A stretch of DNA of 64,000 nt, taken from NCBI RefSeq assembly GCF_963665245.1, contig NZ_OY762267.1, positions 3,754,001-3,818,000 of the forward strand. Reading direction: 5' to 3'. The notes under the pieces are model-generated. The model was given only the letters and a program-made list of their open reading frames with translations, was not told the DNA's origin and did no database searches. Of the stretch, positions 58,231 to 64,000 are shown one piece after another; the first letter of the stretch is position 1, and each line of letters opens with the position of its first letter. The position numbers and the translations under genes are program-made. Origin of the DNA: an uncultured Paludibaculum sp. (GTDB lineage Bacteria; Acidobacteriota; Terriglobia; Bryobacterales; Bryobacteraceae).

Positions 58231-60112
58231 GCCGGACCTCCTTCTCGCCGAGTACAAGCGCCGCGACTTCCTGAAGCTGCTCGGCTCCGGCGGCCTGCTG
58301 ACTCTGCCCATCACTGCCGCTGAGAGGCCCGTCCGCGTCCGCCAGGCGCTCGACGGACTCTTCGACGTCTTCACTGGCAAGATCGAGATGGGTCAAGGCG
58401 CGCGAACCCTGCTCACGCAGGCCATCGCCGAAGAACTGCGCGTGCCCGTCGATCGCATCCGGCTCACCATGGCCGACACCGATCAGGTACCAGATGACGG
58501 CGGAACCTGGGCTTCGCTTACCACCCCGGAAACCGTCCCGGCCGTCCGTAAGGATGTCGCGGCCTTCGCTGGACACCCGCTGACGGAACCGAAGGATTGG
58601 AAAGTCCTCGGCCAATCCATCCCCCCGCTACATGGTCCCGCCGCGGTCACCGGAGCCCTGCAATACTGCGGCGACCTACGCACCGAGGGCATGCTGCACG
58701 GCTGCGTGGTGCGGCCGGATGCCTATCGTGCCCATCTCGAGAGCTACGATGACAGGGCCGCCCGCGCATTGCCCGGAGTGCGGATCGTCCGGGAGGGCGA
58801 TTTTCTCGGTGTCGTGGCACCCGACCGCCATACGGCGCTCGAAGCCGCCCGCCTCGTCCAGGCGCAATGGAAACCAGATCCTCTGCCCTCGCTCGCCGAG
58901 ATGCGTGAATCCTTCCGCACGAAGAGCGTTGCGCCTGTGGAGGTGAGGGACACCCGCTACCCGCCTCTCATCCGCCAGGGCGACACCGACGCGGCCCTCG
59001 CCGGCGCCCATCGCAAGCTCCACTCGAGTTACTGGCTTCCGCCCATCGCCCACGTCGCGCTGGAGCCCCGTGCCGCCATTGCGGAATGGCACGACGGCGC
59101 GCTCACCGTCCACTGCGGCAAGCAGGCGCCATTCCTGGTTCGAGCCGAGCTCGCCAAGGCGTTCGGGCTGCCTGAGTCCAAGGTCCGCATCGTGGTCACC
59201 ATGCCCGGAGGAGGCTTCGGAGGCAAGCAGCGTGGAGAGTGTGAGCTCGAAGCCGCCCGCCTGGCCAAGGCCGCGCAGGCACCGGTTCGTCTGGCCTGGA
59301 CGCGCGAGGAAGAGTTCTGGGTTGCCTACTCGCGGCCCGCCGCGCTGGTCGAGATCGAGAGCGGAGTCGATGCCGGAGGTCACCTCTCGGCCTGGCGTTT
59401 TCGCAACTACAACGCAGGCGCGCCCGGCATCAAGCCGCCTTACGCCATCGCCGCCATGTCCAATGAGTTCTGGCGCTCGGAAACACCACTGCGCCAGGGT
59501 TCTTACCGCGCGTTGGCTGCCACGGCGAATAACTTCGCCCGGGAATCCCACGTGGACGAATGGGCCCACGCACTCGGGAAGGACCCCCTCGAATACCGGC
59601 TCGCCAACATCGAGGATGCCCGTCTGAAGGAAGCCCTGGAGAAGGGCGCGGCTCTCTTCGGCTGGGGCCGCCGCAAGCCCGGCAACGGCCGTGGCTTCGG
59701 TCTCGCCTGCAACCTGGAGAAACTGGCCCGGCTGGCTCTCTTCGTGGAAACCGAAGGATCAGCAAGGAACCTCCGCATCGTCCGCATAGTAGCCATGGGA
59801 GACTTTGGTGCCGCCCTCAATCCCGACAATCTGAAGAATCAGATGCAGGGCGCCCTCATACAGGGTGTGGGCGGGGCACTCTGGGAACAGTTGCTCTTCG
59901 ACAACCGCCGCCAGTTGACGAAGAGGCTCTCCCAATATCGCGTCCCGCGCTTTCAGGACGTGCCGGACCTGCGCGTCGAGATCATCGACCGCCGCGAGAT
60001 ACCGGCCGCCGGGGCGGGCGAGTCGTCCATTACCCTGCCCGCCCCCGCGCTGGCCAACGCGCTGTACACGGCAACAGGCGTTCGTCCCTACGCCCTGCCG
60101 CTCATCAGCTAA
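58223..60112 (+). CDS. Molybdopterin-binding subunit of an isoquinoline 1-oxidoreductase-like hydroxylase, Tat-exported
   Basis: 629 residues from a GTG at 58223 that overlaps the small-subunit stop by 8 bases. A twin-arginine signal (YKRRDFLKLLGSGGLLTLP) points to export across the inner membrane. Family segments include FTGKIEMGQGARTLLTQAIA, VTMPGGGFGGKQRGECELE and GAGESSITLPAPALANAL with the catalytic glutamate context GAGE. It is about 100 residues shorter than common members. There is no FAD subunit, as in the two-subunit periplasmic type. Substrate not predictable. Confidence 0.9.
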   Translation: MAEPDLLLAEYKRRDFLKLLGSGGLLTLPITAAERPVRVRQALDGLFDVFTGKIEMGQGARTLLTQAIAEELRVPVDRIRLTMADTDQVPDDGGTWASLTTPETVPAVRKDVAAFAGHPLTEPKDWKVLGQSIPPLHGPAAVTGALQYCGDLRTEGMLHGCVVRPDAYRAHLESYDDRAARALPGVRIVREGDFLGVVAPDRHTALEAARLVQAQWKPDPLPSLAEMRESFRTKSVAPVEVRDTRYPPLIRQGDTDAALAGAHRKLHSSYWLPPIAHVALEPRAAIAEWHDGALTVHCGKQAPFLVRAELAKAFGLPESKVRIVVTMPGGGFGGKQRGECELEAARLAKAAQAPVRLAWTREEEFWVAYSRPAALVEIESGVDAGGHLSAWRFRNYNAGAPGIKPPYAIAAMSNEFWRSETPLRQGSYRALAATANNFARESHVDEWAHALGKDPLEYRLANIEDARLKEALEKGAALFGWGRRKPGNGRGFGLACNLEKLARLALFVETEGSARNLRIVRIVAMGDFGAALNPDNLKNQMQGALIQGVGGALWEQLLFDNRRQLTKRLSQYRVPRFQDVPDLRVEIIDRREIPAAGAGESSITLPAPALANALYTATGVRPYALPLIS

Positions 60113-61488
60113 GCGCTGGCCGCCGGAATCGAAGTGAACGCCTGCGCGCCAAAGCGCAAGCCCAACACCGAGATCGCCGTACCCTGCGTCGAGATCTTCA
60201 CCCAGCCGCGCGTGCCGGCCACTCCAGAGAGGCCGGACACCGATCGCAGGGTGACGGCCACCTTGGCTCGCGCCGCCAGTGTGATGGTCCCCGTGCCAAT
60301 CTGCGCACCATCGTTGCGGTACGCCGTGAACGTCACATCCACGCTCGCCGTGCTGGGGTTCGCCACCGCCAAAGCTGTTGTCAGCGAGATGTCGTCGTAC
60401 ACCACCGTGGCCGGATTGGTCGACGCCTCGGCCAAAGGTACCAACGCTTCCTGATCCGCGCGCCCATCGACAGACTGCCTGAAGATGCCGTAACCGACAA
60501 CCCCACTGGGCAGCGCCGCTTCCGCCCAGCCTTGCGCCAGATCCCCGGTGGACTCCGTTTCCAGAGCCGCCGTACCCAGGGCCGGCAGTTCGCCAGACCA
60601 CTCAGATCTGGAGCCCACACCCACAATCGGAACACTCAGGGCCGCACCTCCATCGCCGACAAACCGCACAGTCGCCGTCGCCGCCGAATCCGAAGTATTG
60701 GCCAGATACAGCGATGTGGCCCAGCCTCCGCCGTATGCGAACTGAGGCAGCGAGTAGGTGGTGGTCGAGACTGCCGCGTCGCCCACCGCCAGATTCACAC
60801 CGACGTTGATCGCGCCCGCCCATCCGTCCGTCGTCTGAGTCAGTGTCAGCAAGCCCCGGCTGGAGTTGCTCGACCCGTTGTAGATGCTGTCGTTCGAGTT
60901 CAGCGTGTTGCGAGTCCCACGTGTGTTGTACGGCGAGACCGTGTACACCTGATCCGTGATGGAATCGTCGAAGAACAACTGCGACGTGAACTGTCCCAGC
61001 GTCTGTGTGCCCGAATACGTGCGGATGCGCATGTGGATGTGCACCGCCCGGCCGCTGTACCAGCCCGGATAAATGGTGGTGAACTGGACAGCCCCGTTGC
61101 TGTTCGTCACCTGGTAGCCGCGCAGGAACTTCTTGCCCACCGTGCTGTTGGCCTGCACATCGGAGTACAACCCGCCCGCGTCGCAATGCCAGATATCCAC
61201 GTACGCGTTCGGTAGCAGTGCGCAACTGCTACCATTCACCAGGTAGACGTTGATGGTGAGCGCCAGAGGCATTCCCGGCTTCACTGAGCCATCGGAAGGA
61301 TCAATCCGGATGTCACTCCGGTTCAGCTTTTCGTCAACCCAGTACGGCCCCTCGGTCATCTCCGGATTCAACACGCAGGAAAAGGCCGACTGCCCGAACG
61401 CAGGCGTCGGTATAGTGCCCCCAGTGACGAGTAGCGCGGCCCCGGCGCCGCTCAGGAATTGGAAGAGTTGCCGCCGATCCACGGCCAT
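60109..61488 (-). CDS. Secreted intradiol-dioxygenase-like protein with extra beta domain
   Basis: 459 residues from the ATG at 61488; GTG starts at 61515 and 61524 are possible. A Tat-like signal (VDRRQLFQFLSGAGAALL) precedes an intradiol ring-cleavage dioxygenase domain (about 30-200) with LNPEMTEGPYWVDE, DIWHCDAGGLYS and YPGWYSGRAVHIHMRI, which supply the two Tyr and two His iron ligands. From about residue 220 a beta-sandwich found in many secreted acidobacterial proteins follows (YGGGWATSLYLANTSDSAAT; YGIFRQSVDGRADQEALVPL). Possible substrates are catechol-like compounds or lignin fragments. Confidence 0.85.
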   Translation of the reverse strand: MAVDRRQLFQFLSGAGAALLVTGGTIPTPAFGQSAFSCVLNPEMTEGPYWVDEKLNRSDIRIDPSDGSVKPGMPLALTINVYLVNGSSCALLPNAYVDIWHCDAGGLYSDVQANSTVGKKFLRGYQVTNSNGAVQFTTIYPGWYSGRAVHIHMRIRTYSGTQTLGQFTSQLFFDDSITDQVYTVSPYNTRGTRNTLNSNDSIYNGSSNSSRGLLTLTQTTDGWAGAINVGVNLAVGDAAVSTTTYSLPQFAYGGGWATSLYLANTSDSAATATVRFVGDGGAALSVPIVGVGSRSEWSGELPALGTAALETESTGDLAQGWAEAALPSGVVGYGIFRQSVDGRADQEALVPLAEASTNPATVVYDDISLTTALAVANPSTASVDVTFTAYRNDGAQIGTGTITLAARAKVAVTLRSVSGLSGVAGTRGWVKISTQGTAISVLGLRFGAQAFTSIPAASA

Positions 61489-61713
61489 GGACACGTTGCT
61501 TTCAATCTTCTTCACGCGTAACACCCTTTTTGTGACGTAGCGCGATGGCCGGTTCTTCCTTCAACCGGAGTGGCCCGTGGGCCTCGCATCGCAGCCCAGG
61601 ATGCTCATGAAGACGGCGCCCCGAATTCGCGGTTTACATCAAATTTGTTATCTTTGACGCGCGTTCCTCCACAGCACCGGCGGCTCCGCATGGTAGGATG
61701 CCTACAATTTCGA

Positions 61714-64000
61714 ATGAATACGCTGCTTTGGGATCTGCGCTACGCTTTTCGGGGCTTCTTGAGGAGTCCCGGATTCACGCTGACGGCGATGCTCTCGCTC
61801 GCCATTGGCATCGGCGCCAACTCGGCCATCTTCAGTGTCGCCAGCGCGTTGCTTCTCCAGCCCCTGCCCTATCAGAACCCTGAACGATTGGCCATCCTCT
61901 GGAATCGCTCGCCTGGCCTCAATATTGCCGAGGATTGGTTCTCCACCGCGCAGTATTTCGACATCAGGAACGGGCACAGCGGCTTCGAACAGCTCGCCAT
62001 CGCCATTGGAGCGAACTACAACCTCACCGGCAGCGGCGAGCCGGAACGTGTCGGCACCATCCGTGTGTCATCCAACCTGCTTCCCATGCTCGGAGCCAAG
62101 GCCGCCCTGGGCCGCCTCTTCCTCGCTGCCGAAGACCACACGGGACGCGGTGGCACCGCCGTCCTCAGCCACTCCACCTGGGTTCGCCGCTTTGGCGGGG
62201 ATACCTGTGTTATCGGCCGCTCCCTCACCCTCAACGGCCAGCCCTATGAGATCGTCGGCGTTCTGCCGGCCGCGTTCTCGCTTCCGCGGGAAGTCCTGCC
62301 CACCCTCGGTGTCGCCGAAGACGGTGAGATCTTCCTGCCGCTGCCCCTGGACGCCGCCGCCGCTTCCACCAGGACTCGCGAAGACTACAACATCATCGGA
62401 CGGCTCAGGTCCGGCGTCACTGTGCAGCAGGCTCAGACCGAGATGGACACCATCACTGCCCGCCTGCGCCGCGACTACCCCGATTTCTACCCACCTAACT
62501 CCGGCCTCACGTTCAGCATCGTGCCCCTGCTGGAGCAGGTCGTCGGCGACGTCCGCCGCCCGCTGGTCATCCTGTTGGGTTCCGTCGCCTTTGTTCTCCT
62601 CATCGCTTGTGCGAATGTCGCCAACCTCCTGCTCGCCCGCGCGCTCGGCCGCCAGAAGGAGATCGCCATCCGCGTTGCCTTGGGCGCAAGCCGGCGCCAG
62701 ATCATGCGCCAACTTCTCACCGAGAGCCTGCTGCTTTCCCTCGGCGGCGGCGCGTTGGGCGTCGTCCTCGCCCTGTGGAGCGTCGGCTGGATCCACGCCA
62801 TCCAGCCGCAAAACGTACCCAGACTCTCCAGCATCGCCATCACCGGCGAAGTGCTTCTCTTCACGTTCACGCTGAGCCTGCTTTCGGGTCTCCTCTTTGG
62901 CCTCGCGCCCGCACTACGGCTGACCGGAGCGGACCCCGCCGGCCGGCTCAAGGAAGCGGGCCGGGGCGCCGCGGGTGCCAACAGCGTGTGGGGCCGCGGC
63001 AACCACTTGCGCCGTCTCCTCGTCATCTCGGAACTCGCGCTCTCCGTAGTCCTGCTCATCGGCGCCGGCCTGCTCATCCGCAGCTTCGCCCGGCTCCTCA
63101 ACGTTCCGCCTGGATTTCAGCCGCAAGGCGTGCTCACGTTCGAACTCACCATGAGCGCCCGCAAATACGCGAAACCCGAAAACGTCCTCAACACCTACCG
63201 CGACCTCTGGCAGCGGCTCGACCGTCTGCCCGGCGTCACAGCCTCCGGTGGTGTCAGTTCCCTGCCTCTCAGTAACTACTTCTCCTGGGGCCCCATCAGC
63301 GTGGAGGGCCGCACACCACAACCCGGCGAGGCTTTCATCAATGCGGACCAACGCATCGTCGGCGGCCGCTACTTTGAAACCCTGCGCATCCCACTCCTGA
63401 GCGGCCGTCTCTTCACTGAGCGGGACAAGCCAACCAACCCGCGCGTCATCGTCATCGACGAATACATGGCCCAACAGCTCTGGCCCAACCAGGACCCCAT
63501 CGGCAAACGCATTCGTACCGGAGGCATCAAGTCCGAGGACCCCTGGCTCACCGTGATCGGCGTGGTCCGTCAGGTGAAGCAGTATGGCCTCGACGCCACT
63601 TCGCGCATTGCCTTCTACCTGCCGCAAACGCAATACCCCGTCCGCGCCATGTACGTCACCCTGCACACGGCCGCCAGCCCGGTGTCCCTGGTCCCGGTGG
63701 TTAAGCAGGAAATCCGTGAGCTCGACCCCGATCTGCCGGTCTACCGTGTCCGCACCATGCAGCAGCGTGTCGACGAGTCCATGGCCCGGCGGCGCTTTTC
63801 GATGACGCTCCTCACGCTCTTTGCGGCGCTCGCCCTGGCCTTGGCCGCTGTCGGCATCTACGGTGTAATGTCTTACCTCGTCGATCAGGGCGCCCGGGAA
63901 ATCGGCATCCGCATGGCATTGGGCGCGACGCCGCACGGCATTCTGGGCTTCGTGATCTGGCGCGGCATCCTGGTGGCCCTTTGCGGAATCGGCTCGGGGC
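61714..64000 (+). CDS. ADOP-family duplicated permease, 3' end cut by window edge
   Basis: About 762 residues visible from the ATG at 61714 (MNTLLWDLRYAFRGFLRSPG, the typical ADOP opening); an in-frame ATG at 61690 is possible. First half: one membrane helix, a MacB_PCD domain, then FtsX helices with LIACANVANLLLARALGRQK and EIAIRVALGASRRQIMRQLL. The second half repeats the pattern (LLVISELALSVVLLIGAGLL; EIGIRMALGATPHGILGFV) and runs off the window. This is the Acidobacteria duplicated orphan permease family; no ATPase is next to it. Confidence 0.93.
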   Translation, partial: MNTLLWDLRYAFRGFLRSPGFTLTAMLSLAIGIGANSAIFSVASALLLQPLPYQNPERLAILWNRSPGLNIAEDWFSTAQYFDIRNGHSGFEQLAIAIGANYNLTGSGEPERVGTIRVSSNLLPMLGAKAALGRLFLAAEDHTGRGGTAVLSHSTWVRRFGGDTCVIGRSLTLNGQPYEIVGVLPAAFSLPREVLPTLGVAEDGEIFLPLPLDAAAASTRTREDYNIIGRLRSGVTVQQAQTEMDTITARLRRDYPDFYPPNSGLTFSIVPLLEQVVGDVRRPLVILLGSVAFVLLIACANVANLLLARALGRQKEIAIRVALGASRRQIMRQLLTESLLLSLGGGALGVVLALWSVGWIHAIQPQNVPRLSSIAITGEVLLFTFTLSLLSGLLFGLAPALRLTGADPAGRLKEAGRGAAGANSVWGRGNHLRRLLVISELALSVVLLIGAGLLIRSFARLLNVPPGFQPQGVLTFELTMSARKYAKPENVLNTYRDLWQRLDRLPGVTASGGVSSLPLSNYFSWGPISVEGRTPQPGEAFINADQRIVGGRYFETLRIPLLSGRLFTERDKPTNPRVIVIDEYMAQQLWPNQDPIGKRIRTGGIKSEDPWLTVIGVVRQVKQYGLDATSRIAFYLPQTQYPVRAMYVTLHTAASPVSLVPVVKQEIRELDPDLPVYRVRTMQQRVDESMARRRFSMTLLTLFAALALALAAVGIYGVMSYLVDQGAREIGIRMALGATPHGILGFVIWRGILVALCGIGSG

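Overview
The window comes from an Acidobacteria-type chromosome, most like the Solibacter/Bryobacter group. This rests on gene content seen here: an Oar-like TonB receptor with a carboxypeptidase-regulatory domain, an ECF sigma factor next to a Ser/Thr kinase fused to a PD40 propeller, an ADOP-type duplicated permease, and generally high G+C. The species is inferred from family knowledge, not from a database search.

Layout. (1) 1-10.4 kb, minus strand: contiguous str and S10 ribosomal operons, rpsL-rpsG-fusA-tuf-rpsJ-rplC-rplD-rplW-rplB-rpsS-rplV-rpsC-rplP-rpmC-rpsQ-rplN-rplX (last gene cut by the window edge). (2) 10.9-14.3 kb: a TonB-dependent receptor with a clear terminator. (3) 14.5-20.5 kb: F1Fo ATP synthase operon with two b-type subunits, delta, alpha, gamma, beta and epsilon; the a and c subunits are absent. 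(4) 20.5-21.8 kb: a thiamine-binding-family protein and a membrane ferritin (MbfA type). (5) 21.8-25.6 kb, minus: a four-gene operon of isocitrate-lyase-family lyase, aconitase-family large and small subunits and a beta-decarboxylating dehydrogenase. (6) 25.72 kb: an intact tRNA-Pro(GGG). (7) 25.75-50.82 kb: a genomic island bounded by a perfect 47-bp duplication of the 3' part of that tRNA. (8) 50.9-64 kb: ordinary chromosome with a DAC-domain protein, an M50-like metalloprotease, a MacA/MacB-permease pair, a phosphodiesterase, a two-subunit molybdenum hydroxylase, a secreted intradiol dioxygenase and an ADOP permease cut by the window end.

The island is the unusual part. Its right end carries a plasmid RepA-type initiator coupled to a small DnaA-domain-IV protein; its left end carries a decayed transposase and a broken secreted-protein gene; no integrase is visible. 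The centre (29.8-48.2 kb) encodes what looks like a cysteine tryptophylquinone (CTQ) oxidase locus. It has two parallel modules, each with a LodA/GoxA-type oxidase, a LodB/QhpG-type flavoprotein and a ferritin-like domain. In one module LodA is a normal single polypeptide. In the other it is split just before the CTQ cysteine: the N-terminal half is one gene, the C-terminal half is fused to a ferritin-like domain, and a QhpD-like SPASM radical SAM gene lies between them. Facing this operon is a second unit: ECF sigma factor, Ser/Thr kinase-propeller, a 118-residue protein made of two near-identical 51-residue repeats behind a near-consensus, apparently leaderless promoter, and a B12-binding radical SAM protein whose start codon overlaps the repeat protein's stop. 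I read this second unit as a candidate precursor-peptide/radical-SAM pair. A secreted di-heme oxidoreductase sits at the head of the CTQ operon. Function of the whole is inference; the architectures, overlaps, CTQ residues and repeats are visible in the sequence.
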